Origin: Siphonodentalium dalli
Lineage: Eukaryota > Mollusca > Scaphopoda > Gadilida > Siphonodentaliidae
Assembly (NCBI GenBank): GCA_032622095.1
Contig: CP136061.1
Span: 60,471,301 to 60,535,300, forward strand
DNA length: 64,000 nt
Reading direction: 5' to 3'
Of the stretch, positions 1-10,255 are shown one piece after another. A program made the position numbers and the translations under genes. Numbering within the stretch: the stretch's first letter is position 1; the number at the start of each line of letters is the position of its first letter. The notes below the pieces were generated by a model. It was not told the origin of the DNA. It worked only from the letters and a program-made list of their open reading frames with translations, and ran no database searches.

Positions 1-109
1 TTCGCAAATATAGATATAGATAAACCGGTAAGTATATATATGTTTAATAAAGTAATTTATAGTAGGATATAAACATATTTATACCGACATTTTTGTGCAC
101 AACTTTCCA

Positions 110-790
110 AAAAGTATAATCCAAGATGGCTGCCAGTGACCATGTTTTTGAACAAAATTCTGAAAAATTAGTTGGAGCTCATCTAGTAGTCATCCAAAAG
201 AACCACTTGAAGTTTGGTGATGATCAAGCCTTGAAATAGTGTGTCTGTCATTTGCAGAATGAGGTCCCCAGAGGGTGAATTTAGTGATGCTACCCCGCAT
301 AGCGGGCTAGCATCACCAAATTCACCCTCTGGGGACCTCATTCTGCTTACACTCAGCAGAATGAGGTTCCCAGAGGGTGAATTTGGTGATGCTAGCCTGC
401 CATGCGGGGTAGCATCACTAACTTCACCCTCTGGGGACCTCATTCTGCAAATGACAGACACACTATTTCAAGGCTTGGTGATGATTGGATGAGGGAAGTG
501 GTCTGTAAGGTATGGCAAAGGATTTAGTCATGCAAATAGTAAAATCCATGATGGCGGCCATGTTTTTCATCGAAAGTTGTTCAAATTTGACAGCTCCCAT
601 CTAGAGGTGATTCTAAACATACCAGTAAATTTTCAAAACAGTTCTCGAATAAATGCGGGCTGCATGGTGTGCAGATAGATTCAAATTAAAAAATCCAAGA
701 TGTTTTATAACGAATTTCGGATATAATCGATGGCTCCCATCTGGAGGCAACCCATGGCAATAGCTCAAACCTGACTTCAAGTTGAACTAA
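110..790. repeat. Dispersed repeat A, first copies
   Basis: This is the first occurrence of an interspersed repeat recognisable by the words AAGATGGCTGCC, CCATGTTTTT and CTCCCATCTAGAGGT. Related copies occur near 38.4-39.1 kb, 42.9-43.2 kb, 46.75-47.15 kb, 52.86-53.35 kb and 63.77-64.0 kb. About two to three diverged units of roughly 150-200 bp are present here. A hAT-like MITE (225-477) has landed inside one unit. No coding potential is seen, and the repeat class is unknown. Confidence 0.75.
225..477. mobile_element. hAT-like MITE with two internal hairpins, complete
   Basis: A 253-bp element starts CAAGCCTTGAAATAG and ends with its inverse, CTATTTCAAGGCTTG. It is flanked by a perfect 8-bp direct duplication GTGATGAT (217-224 and 478-485). 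An 8-bp duplication is the hallmark of hAT transposases. Inside the terminal repeats lie two hairpins in tandem, each built from GCAGAATGAGG...GTGATGCT and its inverse, so the core module appears four times in alternating orientation. No transposase is encoded, so it must be mobilised in trans. A truncated copy is at 2053-2227. Confidence 0.88.
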
Positions 791-799
791 AAAGCCAAC

Positions 800-1660
800 A
801 TTTCCAGATAAACAAAAACTAAAAAGCCAACATTTCCAGATAAACAATGATGAATAACTCAGAATGGAAAATCCAAACAAAATAATTGAACACTCCATTG
901 AATGTCCTCATAGTAGTGAACATCCATACCAAATTACATTGAGATCCAAGCACTACTGTTCAAGTTATGACCTGAACAGACATCGGATGGAAGGACGGAC
1001 CAACATTTCCAGATGTGAATAACAAATGTGAATAACTCCAGATAACAGTATACCCCTTTATTTTTGAAAAGGGGGGTATAATGACCAATAGAGAATCAAA
1101 CTCATATCAGGTGAACTGAGCCTTCCCCCCCCCCAAACAATAGGTTGCATCACGAGTGCTGGGATACCCCCCAAGGTGATAACTGAAATATGGGCCGGTC
1201 GGAAACCATTTTATGAACAAACATGTGATGAACGAACAAACTACTTGACAATTCTAAGAAACGATGGATGGAAATCCAACATTTTCAGATAAAGAATGAG
1301 AGATTACTCTTGATCGGAAAATGTGAACAACGTCAATGAACCCACTTTTTAAAGACCTCATAGTGCCAAAGCTGCATAACAAATTTCATTGAGATCAGAT
1401 AACCCATGGTTGAGATGTAAGTGCGGATGGACGAAAATCAACATTTTCAGATAAGAGGGATAACTTTTGAATGGAAAACGTGAACAACATCAATGAACCC
1501 TCTTTTGAAAGCCCTCCTGATAACAAACCTGCATACCAAATTTAATTGAGATCCGATCACCCATGGTTGAGATTTAAGAACTGACACACAGACGGACAGA
1601 TGCATGTAATCCAGTATACCCCCCCCCCCCCCCATCTTTTGGAATGGGGGTATAATTAAA
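800..1660. repeat. Diverged tandem/SINE-like repeat units
   Basis: Three diverged units of about 170 bp share ACATTTTCAGATAA, ATGAACCC, CAAATTTCATTGAGATC and CCATGGTTGAGAT. Two of them end in ACGGACGG-like runs followed by a C- or G-rich stretch and GGGGGTATAAT (near 1070 and 1640). The same terminal motif recurs at 60.0-60.36 kb. A homopolymer run of about 15 C lies at 1619-1633. No gene is seen. Confidence 0.55.
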
Positions 1661-1858
1661 TTTTCCTGCCAGCCATTCACTCCTTGTAGTGCAACAATAT
1701 GTGAATTGAACATTGATAATGCCAACGTTTTACTGATAAAGTATGGCAGCACAGTCAGATGAAATCTAGATTATATTGCCAAAATCTTTTTTCCAATTTG
1801 CGACAGCTCACAAAAAGTACAATACTGCTTCATTAACGAGACACTGGATTATACATAC

Positions 1859-1942
1859 TGTTTTCAAATCGGGAAACAGTTCTTGCTTCGGTTTTTCAGG
1901 TTCGGGAGGCTTCTCATTGCTATGTTTTCCACTAGTGCACCC
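1859..1942 (-). CDS. CHORDC1-like exon: end of CHORD 1 and linker
   Basis: An 84-bp exon of 28 codons, phase 0 at both ends. The acceptor is TCTATTGCAG followed by GGGTGC; the donor is ACA followed by GTATGT. It encodes [18 protein letters not shown] and ten further residues. The GC-T-x-GKH motif closes the first CHORD zinc module and the proline/glutamate-rich stretch starts the linker. The next exon is not in the window. Confidence 0.9.
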
Positions 1943-2637
1943 CTGCAATAGACAAATATAACTACTTAGCAAGTAAATTATATGAAACTTTTGAATACAC
2001 ACCCATCAATAAGCCCGAGAGGGTTTCATGTATTTTTTGCCACAAAAACTTGGGGCTAGCATCACCAAATTCACCCTCTGGGAACCTCATTCTGCTTACA
2101 CCTCAGCAGAATGAGGTCCCCAGAGGGTGAATTTGGTGATGCTAGCCTGCTGTGTGGGATAGCATCACTCAATTTACCCTCTGGGGAGCTCATTCTGCAA
2201 ATGACAGGCACACTATTTCAAGGCTTGTTTGCATCCATAGAGCTAATCTGCTGTCATATTTTATATGAATTATGATGTATCAGAGTTTCCGCCAGGGGAA
2301 AATAAATTAGGTCGTTTTGAGAAATACATAAAGCGACGCCTGTCAGGGGAAAATGTAGATTTTTGTCACAGAAAAGTAGCCTTTTTCCATGCACCGGATC
2401 ATTGAAATGCAATGCAAAGCTACGCATATAAAGTTTGTTGATCCTGGAAGTATCCCCTTTCCATCATTTCTGTGGCCGTTTTTTAGTAACTTACAGGTGT
2501 GTTTAGAAATGTTGTATTTTTATAACTTACAGGTGTGTTTAGAAATGTTGTGAAGTCACAGCTCTTCTTCTGACAGCAGGACCAATATTTGAGAGCATCG
2601 TGAAAAACAGGTCCACCAGGATGGAACTTACAAGCAT
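1859..2637 (-). CDS. CHORDC1-like gene (CHORD-containing HSP90 co-chaperone), partial, two exons
   Basis: Two minus-strand exons (2531-2637, then 1859-1942) encode the end of the first CHORD domain and the following linker. CHORD is a zinc-binding Cys/His module. The family protein CHORDC1 (Morgana) binds HSP90 in the cytoplasm and has two CHORDs followed by a CS domain. The sequence shows the diagnostic stretch [20 protein letters not shown], then [10 protein letters not shown], continuing across the intron into [18 protein letters not shown]. The exons join in phase 0 with good GT-AG borders. The first exon (start codon) was not found to the right, and the second CHORD and CS domain must lie left of base 1. 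The intron at 1943-2530 carries a MITE fragment. Identification is strong because the spacing of Cys and His and the PPEPEKP linker match the family. Confidence 0.9.
2053..2227. mobile_element. 5'-truncated copy of the double-hairpin MITE
   Basis: This matches the right two thirds of the element at 225-477, with the same central spacer, second hairpin and terminus ending TATTTCAAGGCTTG. The first terminal repeat is missing, so no target duplication can be checked. It lies in the intron between the two CHORDC1 exons. Confidence 0.8.
2487..2550. repeat. 35-bp tandem duplication over a splice donor
   Basis: The 29-bp stretch starting TAACTTACAGGTGTG occurs at 2487-2515 and 2522-2550, 35 bp apart. 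On the minus strand each copy contains the end of the CHORDC1 exon (ACACACCT) and a GTAAGT donor, so the 5' splice site is present twice. Use of the distal donor would add 35 bp and shift the frame. Confidence 0.85.
2531..2637 (-). CDS. CHORDC1-like exon: core of CHORD 1
   Basis: A 107-bp exon with acceptor TTTATTTTAG before ATGCTTGT and donor CCT before GTAAGTTAT. It enters in phase 1 (two bases complete a codon) and leaves in phase 0 after 35 codons. It encodes [19 protein letters not shown] and [10 protein letters not shown], carrying the central Cys/His zinc ligands of a CHORD. The donor is duplicated just downstream. Confidence 0.92.
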
Positions 2638-2667
2638 CTAAAATAAAACAAAAAGTTCATTAACCAT

Positions 2668-2920
2668 ATCATTACGGGAGCTGCACTGGTGCAGCATTAA
2701 AGATCCTGTGCCAGAACATTCTCTTATATATGTGAGTCTCTGATAAGGAGCCTAGCATACATAAGAGAATACATGACTTACTTCATTAAGGTAAATATTG
2801 TTAGGCCAATGCATTCTCTTATATATGCGAGGCGCCCTGTGAGCGACTGGCATATACAAGAGAATACATTGGCACAGGGTTTTGCAAAATTTCAGGAAGC
2901 TCCAGTTATATAAGGGTTAA
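2668..2920. mobile_element. MITE B, complete-looking copy
   Basis: Nested inverted repeats are built from TGCATTCTCTTATATATGCGAG and its inverse, ending in GCACAGGGTTTT. The outer ends are GGGAGCTGCACTGG and CAGGAAGCTCCAGTTAT. A copy in opposite orientation with the same ends lies at 39731-39962, which defines the element. Its family is unassigned because no clear target duplication was found. Confidence 0.7.
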
Positions 2921-3439
2921 ATAGTAATGGATTCTCCCAGTAAGTTATGTGATTATGAAGAATGTAAACCTAAAATGACAAAAATAATTTACTCTCGTTA
3001 CTGGCGCCTCAAATAAAAAAAGAAATGCAGCTAAAATCATTGAGAAAACCAACTGTACTATCAATTTTATATGGCGATAGAGGTTTTTATATATATATAC
3101 GCTGATTTGGGGAATTGCCAGACCTGAAATAGAGACGTTGACCTATTTTTTGTCAAATTGGCTTTCCATGCATTGATAAAACCTACTGTATAAGTAATTT
3201 TATTTTAAAAAATATTTCCTATCTATTATTAGCCAATCATCGATCAGTCTGTCCTTTACTGCTGTCTACAGCTATGGCTGCTCTATCCGAAGATGATGAT
3301 AAGATCGTCTTCTAAATATGTAAATAATAATATAATCACGTATTACCACAAATTCAGGTCAGCTAATATATATAAATCATCTTCTGAAGACAATAAATTG
3401 GCTTCGCAGCATAAAAGTTTCCCTTTTGCTAATATGCTT

Positions 3440-3660
3440 TGCGCGGTATCAGGAGAAGTAATCCCCCGCGGAAAGTTGGCCCCATACAAAGACTAACCCA
3501 GAGAAGTCAGCCCCATTAATTAGAAGGGATTAAATTGGCTTAATTTGATTGAGCCAGTGTTTATGTTGGCTAATTGTGAAGTCTGCAACTTAATTTGATT
3601 GAGATAATGTAATGATTATGTTGGCTAATTGTGAAGTCTGCAATGTTTTCATAAACACCT
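3440..3660. repeat. Repeat C (GGCCCCATACAAAGAC family)
   Basis: This shares TTAATTAGAAGGGATTAAAT, TGTTTATGTTGGCTAATTGT and GAAGTCNGCCCC words with 33346-33630. Part is duplicated internally (TAATTTGATTGAG and TGGCTAATTGTGAAGTCTGC occur twice). It is a non-coding interspersed repeat of unknown class. Confidence 0.65.
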
Positions 3661-3820
3661 GTCACACTCCGCTTTGATCAGGCTGGTGCTTTCATTGGAT
3701 CTGTTTGGTGATCAAAATTCATTGAGTTGTGTAAAGAGGTATTACTTTCTTAAATCCGCAAGGGAACGTGGATTGAACATTTATTCATGACATATGATGA
3801 GATAGAACCATATTTGACAC

Positions 3821-4700
3821 TTGAAAGCAAAATAAAAGCATACCGTACCAAACTTTTGCGAGTCCATGAAAAACATCATTAAATTATCAACGGACTGGAA
3901 AATTTTAAAACTGCCAGATCTAACAGACAAGACTTTTTTGAAATTATAAACGATCAACTAAGAGATATCAGAAGTGCACTGCACAGCGTCTTCACTGCAT
4001 TGGTGAATTTGTTTTAGCTGATAGCATGTGCGTGGACCATTATCTTTTATGAACACGGGAACAACACATATTTAGGAAAATATCACCACCTGTCACAGCG
4101 TCAACCTGCTTGAAACGAAAATGAAAATTGACCACATCTGTCGGGCTAAAGCCCAGATACAAGCTGATGGGAGATTTCTTTATCATAAAATTTATTATGG
4201 GAAACTAGCAAGCTTATTTAATAACATGTTCACACTCTTGTCAAACCGAGAAGACACTACAAACCGAGAACAAGCTAAAGTAATTAATCTCTACTGTGAG
4301 CCAATATGATGCATGTTAAAGTGAGATTTCCGCTAAGTACATGTACAACGATTACAATTGGTAAGAATGTCTGTTAAATGCAGAAAAGTAAACATTTTAA
4401 TGAAGATATCGATGTCTACTGTATATGTCTATAATGTCTACTGATATTTTAAGTATAACACATTATTTAATGAATATTTGGCATTTTAAATTAAAACTTG
4501 TTCTCAGTAAATTTTACAGCAGGAATGCAGTGCACCTCTGATAACTCTTAGCTGATTATTTATACAAATACGAAACGTCTGTTATCTGTTAGATCTGGCA
4601 GTTTTAAAATTTTCCAGTTCATCAAGAATTTAATGATGTTGTTCATGGACTCGCAATTGCTATTTGTCCAATATTTTGGTATGTTTTTATTTGCTTTTGA
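3821..4700. mobile_element. Foldback element with arms of about 110 bp
   Basis: The left arm (3821-3928: TTGAAAGCAAAATAAAAGCA to GCCAGATCTAACAGAC) is repeated in inverted, diverged form at 4583-4700 (CTGTTAGATCTGGCAG to TTTATTTGCTTTTGA). The 650 bp between the arms contain no recognisable gene. This is a non-autonomous inverted-repeat transposon by structure; its family is unknown and no target duplication was identified. Confidence 0.65.
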
Positions 4701-6078
4701 GCGTAAAATATTTTAGTCCTTAATCTTGGCATAAATTAATTGGATAAATATTGTCTGTTTTGCGTAAGTATATATCAGCACAGAAGTTGGAATCACTTAC
4801 TTTTAGTGCCACTTTTAGAGATTATCCAGGGGAGTTATAGGCATAGGGTTTTAAAAAAATGGAAGCTTCCATTTTCGAGGTGTCTCCACAACGACATCAC
4901 TTCGACCCATAAATTTGAACAACAAAAGCATAATTCTCTGAGTTTTCGGCATATTTCGTTAGAAAAAGCATTATGCTACAACCTTACTGCAAGAATAGCA
5001 TCTATTTGTTGATTTATTCAAGGCTTTATCGCAGTTTACAACATATTTTTCACCTGTTAGCTAACTGGTCCTCCGATCTCTGCCGGCGACGTTTGGGTGT
5101 CTCCGGCGAATTGGTATTCGGAGCCGGAACATTGTTTCAGTCAAAAAATCAGCCCACGGCAAAGGTCTACTAAAAGTATCAGGAACCAGTTGCGTTGAAA
5201 AAAAAAAGCTGCAAATATTATGATTCAATTTTGTCAAATTTATACTTCTAAAACAAACAAATCACTCGATCCTATGGTTTTGCATTTGTACAATAGATCC
5301 AGGGCTACGCTTATTTTTCGCAGCACCTCCGATTCCAGAGCAGTTAATTGTTACAAATCTTGATATATGCATTGAATCTTTGATTCATCTGAATTTCATA
5401 CATTAATTGGAAAACAAATATACTGGAACGACAAACTGAATATTTTCTCCTTTTCATTAATAGTCGAAATATGAAGCAAACGTTAGAAGCCTTAAAGATG
5501 GATTATCTCTTTAAATAACAAATTTGAAATAGTTGTGTGGGTATAAAATAATAAATATGGCATGGATACCCCTGTCCGGAAATGCTTCTATCAATTAATA
5601 TTGATTTTATTTCGAATATTTTATTATGAAATTTATTTGAGATGATTAATTGGGACATTTGGAATTTGGAATTGATAACGTCACAAAATTGTGAAGTCTT
5701 CGCACCCGTCTGTCTCGTTTTGCTGTCAATTTTTATTCAAAATTTTGTGTCTGACTTTCAAAAAGATGCAATATCTGATAAGGTAAAATCCCCGCTGCCA
5801 TGGAGGACTCCTCGAATATCACCCAGTTGGTCAGTCACTATTTCAGTTAAATTGTCTGTCAAATGAGTTATTTATTTTGCCTTCCAATTGTTTACTAATA
5901 TTTTATTTTTTTTAAGGATTTCACAAATGTTATTCGTCCAACATTTCTGAGTTGTTGAATTTTGCTTTAATATTGAAAACCTTAAAATATTGTAAACTGA
6001 ACTGAAAAGTTTTTTAAACAGCATTACTTCGATCATGTCTGCTGGTTGCAAGCCCAGATCAAGGCTGAGGGGAGTTAA
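4701..6078. other. No gene recognised; AT-rich spacer
   Basis: Short open frames here show no recognisable domain or splice structure. The only structured part is 5490-5690, which repeats the palindrome element at 13914-14325. A polypurine run and fragmentary repeats make up the rest. Confidence 0.5.
5490..5690. repeat. Half-copy of the 13.9-14.3 kb palindromic element
   Basis: The order AAAGATGGATTATCTCTT, CCTGTCCGGAAATGCTTCTA, AATATTGATTTTAT and AATTGGGACATT is the same as at 13920-14070. Only one arm of the palindrome is present here. Confidence 0.7.
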
Positions 6079-8541
6079 GGCCTAAAAAAAAAGACGTTTG
6101 TTTCCGCTAACCCGACCGAGCCTATTTTAACCCCCCGACCCTAAACTTTTTATTGCCATTGCAAAAAAAAAAAAATTAGGACAAAAAACAAAAAACAAAA
6201 AATTTAATTTTTTTTCTTCAAGTTAGGTCACAATTCATATCATAACAAGATGCAAAACATTTATATATATTGACATAAGAAATTTAAATTTAAAAAAAGA
6301 TTTAAGTTTAACAGTTGGAATCATACTGTAAAGTATGTTTGACTTTATCTAGCTTTCATCTGTGAAAACTTCAAAATACATGTAGTTTCAGTTCAGGTTT
6401 GTTATCATTCAGCCTTCAGTATTTCAATCAAATACAGTACAGGAATATTAACAATTTGATCGAATCGACCTGGTTACTTCTATCAGGTGGGATCTCATAA
6501 TACCAAATGAAAGATTAACATAGAGATTAGTACTATAAATATTAATTACTAACTTAATAGACATTGTTTCTGTACTACATGTAGTATATTATGTATGTGT
6601 CTCACTTGAATTTTATAAAATAGCCTATTATATGAATTAGAGTGATAATGGTAAGTCTCATTTCAAGCAGGATAAGCATAATCCATTGAACCAAAAGATA
6701 TCTGACAATAACTTATAAGCATTTCCAATCCATACATGTACCACAGTCCCTAGGAATCACTGTTAGATGAATAAAATATTATTTAATAATATTAAATCAA
6801 TATTTTATATTTAGTTATTATAGTTACATGTATATAAAGAACAGTTTGGAAAGTAAAAAGTTTGTATACTGCATTTTCATTGGCAGATGATTTGCAAGAA
6901 ATTACAGAGTACAAATTTTTATGCCACACAAACATTCGCGAATTCTGAGTTTATATCATAATATTCCGTATTTTTTTCTTGAAACGATGGTATATTCAGA
7001 TTGTTTGTATCTTTACCCACTTACGAGAAAATAGCTGTTAGTTACTCGAATATTCCTTCAGGTGCAAACTCGGTGGAATTCTTTACGATTTTGGAAAAAC
7101 ATATCCATTCTATAAATACCATTTTACTTATTCGCACACGGTGATAATCCGAATAAAAGGGATTACGGATGTGAGTAAACAGACGTCGGGTGTGGTAAAA
7201 CTGGCTCTGCTGTACACTACTAAGTGCACATTTTAACTCATTCTCATTACTAGAGAAATGTAGAAATGACCATCTCAAACTAATATATCTATATATTTTC
7301 AAGTAGGGCCCTAGGGGTGGTTGATACCTTGAGATGTGAAAGCAAATTTTATATTCCAAGCTCCCGGTTAGCTCCGCATCCCAAGAGGGGAAATGGGAGA
7401 TAACTTGTACTGGGATTGGCTGCAAATTTTAAATAAGTAATTGTAATAAGGAACTGAAGAGAGACACTACCGGAAGTTGCTGTGCGTCATTAAAAATGAT
7501 TTTCAACAATTCAATAAATGTGAATTTATGCTGATATTTGGATGGAAAATCACGATTTATGTACAACTCAGACCAGGTAGAGTTGATATGACCCAACGAG
7601 CGCATTAAGAACAATTAACTTAATTGTCACATGTCAATTGTGGGGAGATAAATGCATTTTTTTCGAACGAAAAATCCAATTGTTCGTTTTAGTGATAGAG
7701 CACAGGGGGTGGTCTTCAGCCAATGAGATGATGGTTTACATAATAACAAAATCTGATGTTGCCCAACTGTACCTTATATCTGTATAGTCGAGGTAATATA
7801 TCTAGATCTATTTGTTATATTTTAATCAAATTTAATATTACATGGACAGTGATTCCTAGGACTGTGCATGTACATGCTAGTATATAAAAATTCGAAAGTT
7901 ATGCTTGAGAAACTTGATCAAATTGACCTCTCAGTAAAATTCAAAATACTGACTCAAAGTTCCCTAGATTAGCTCTAAATGCAATGGATTTTCAAACATT
8001 TCCAGGGGGAGAACCCCCACCATCAACCCCTCCTAATCATTCCTCCGCCCAGGCCTTCAGGTTATGACTTATCATTGTCCAAAAGTAGGTGTCGCCAAAA
8101 AATACCTAGATCATTCACTGAATGCAGAGGAGAAGGTAGTGTTATGAAGCCATCATTAAGAGATCAGTACAAGACGGTCACTCCAATATGTGAACAGTGC
8201 AGTGGTGCTGGACTGACTCCAGTTGTCGCCAGACCATATGGGAAATATAAGAATTATCGAAGACTATATTAGTATATAGACTAGTATATATGTAAATATT
8301 AAAGCATATGTAAGATTGAATTGGAGTTTCTAGTTCCTCTGTCATCTGGGTTAACCTGATTGGGGCTAAGAAGTGCATAGTTTGGGTTATTGACAAGTAT
8401 TAAACAGTTATTTTTAAAGATACTAAGAAAAAAAAAGTTAACCAAAAAAAAAAAGTTAAGCCTACCTACTAGTACATGTACCTACCCTAATTTTTTTCAG
8501 CTCGTTAGCGGAAACAAATGTATTTTTTGTTTAGGCCTAAA
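6079..8541. mobile_element. Long inverted-repeat element, about 2.46 kb
   Basis: The left end (TTAAGGCCTAAAAAAAAAG...TTTGTTTCCGCTAAC) is mirrored at the right end (GTTAGCGGAAACAAATG...TTTAGGCCTAA). Further inside, GTCCCTAGGAATCACTGT near 6750 is mirrored as ACAGTGATTCCTAGGAC near 7846, so the arms may extend for several hundred bases. The centre (about 6900-7780) holds a minus-strand open frame of 127 codons (7042-7425) without recognisable similarity. It is probably a non-autonomous DNA transposon; no duplication was assigned. Confidence 0.6.
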
Positions 8542-8639
8542 CAAAGTCTTCTAGTGAATGAAATATATAACTCATAGCTGTGTAATTAACAAAGAGACAG
8601 CGTAAGCGGTAGTTAATTAACACCTTGATTAACGCCTTA

Positions 8640-9030
8640 TAGTGCTACCGCTATTCTCAAAGTAATTGACCAGAAAAACGGGGTGATACCACGGTCATGA
8701 CCGCGGTGATACCGGTAATAAACGGTAGCGGTATCGAGATGGTCACGGCGGTGGAGTTACGGTATTGGGCGATAATGATACCGCGGTCTTTTAGCGGGCA
8801 CCGCATTAATTTTTTTGAATACCGCAGTCTTTTAGCGGGCACCGCATTCATTTTTTTGAATATCGCGGTGATTTTCATGGAACTCTTTGAGGGGAGGTAT
8901 TTACTCCCACATACTTGTTCGCATTAACAAGCGGTATCAGTATCGCGGTATTGGAGGACACCGCGGTATTAACGGGGTGACACCTCGTTATTGGTGGTCA
9001 ATTACTTTAAGTATAGCGGTATATGGCCAA
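8640..9030. repeat. GC-rich repeat of ACCGCGGT/ATACCG words
   Basis: About 400 bp is dense in ACCGCGGT, CGGTAT and ATACCG in both orientations, unlike its AT-rich surroundings. It contains two exact-length 41-bp units at 8780-8820 and 8821-8861 (CCGCGGTCTTTTAGCGGGC, then a T run) differing at a few sites. It is non-coding; short frames on both strands are by-products of the repeats. Confidence 0.7.
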
Positions 9031-10255
9031 TATTATGTTCGTTGTTTAGTATCTTGGTATTCAATTAATGATATAACTGAAAAAATAAGTCATCAAAGTT
9101 GGAAATGGACCCCCACGCACCCACAAACCCAATTTCACCCTTCTTTTCTGTTTTTGGACCTGTGTTCGTTTATGTTCGTTGTTTAGTAGGACTGCTTTCG
9201 ACAGGTCAGAGAAATCCTGAAATCAAGGTATTAAACCGCGAATTAAGTACAAAACCACGATTGAGGTTCTTCAAGATCATGTGATACATAGACTCACTTG
9301 TATAGTGTAAAATGAAATACTCCACACTATATTACTTCCATTAGTATCATTTTTGTTTTAGTGTGTTTCCCCTTATGTCATGGGTGAATATTTTGACCAG
9401 TGATCACATGATCTCGAAGTACCTCGATCAATGTTTTTTACACAAATCAAGGTTTAGTACATCGAGTTTGGGTTTTTCCTGACCTGTTTGAGCAAATGAG
9501 CTAAATAGCTTATTTGAGCTCACGTAGCTAAATTGATCTAAAATTTTAATGTGATTTCAGTTCCTTCAGTTCAACACCTAACGCAAAATATCGTGCTGAG
9601 AATTTAATTTTACTGGATCAACATAACATCGATCTTCACAAAAATAACTTGCGCTCATCTACTCACAACAGTCTTGATATATTTTAAGTGACATTTGCTT
9701 AAGGATTTACCCATATGTTTTCATTAAAATTCGGAAGAGAAAATAATTTTTAGTTGACTTTTCATTCGGTAAATCTTGCCTTGTCAGCTTCGCCACGCCA
9801 TCTTTGATCTCATCCCAAGATTAAATCAGACAAACATTTTGAGAGGCACCTCAAAACGGTCTCTCACTAAGTGTTTATTAGTAGGATTTCAATTGTTTCA
9901 CCAGTTAAAATGTATGGAAAGTCACGTGCTTAACCACATCAACAAAATAGAAAACACAGTAAGCGATGCGTAAAATTATACAGTAGAATACGACGAATGT
10001 ATTGACCGCTCATGCTTCCATATTTCTTTCCTCTCCTAATGGGAGTCTAGTCGCTTCGGAACAAATATTTCTAGTAAATGGATTCCAGCGGATCATCCAA
10101 TCGCACAAGACGTTGTGTCCTTAAGGGCTTTGTGGACCCAATTTTTCCAAAATTTGATAGAGTCCAAATAAAGGATTCTGTTCATGTATATTAGTAATCA
10201 TAGAAACCATGCCATTGATGCAACATTTTAAGAGTATACTTCATGGTGGATTATG
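9031..10255. other. No gene recognised; repeat fragments
   Basis: The segment at 9490-9580 (TGAGCTCACGTAGCTAAATT to CAGTTCCTTCAGTTCAA) recurs inverted at 19163-19255, so it is an interspersed repeat. The remainder has no long frame or recognisable domain. Confidence 0.5.

Noticed and set aside
183-492. Two overlapping frames of 83-92 codons, one per strand
   Set aside because: They lie in the palindromic MITE, where near self-complementarity makes both strands read alike.
7042-7425. Minus-strand frame of 127 codons
   Set aside because: No recognisable domain or splice signals, and it lies in the centre of an inverted-repeat element; kept only as a remark.
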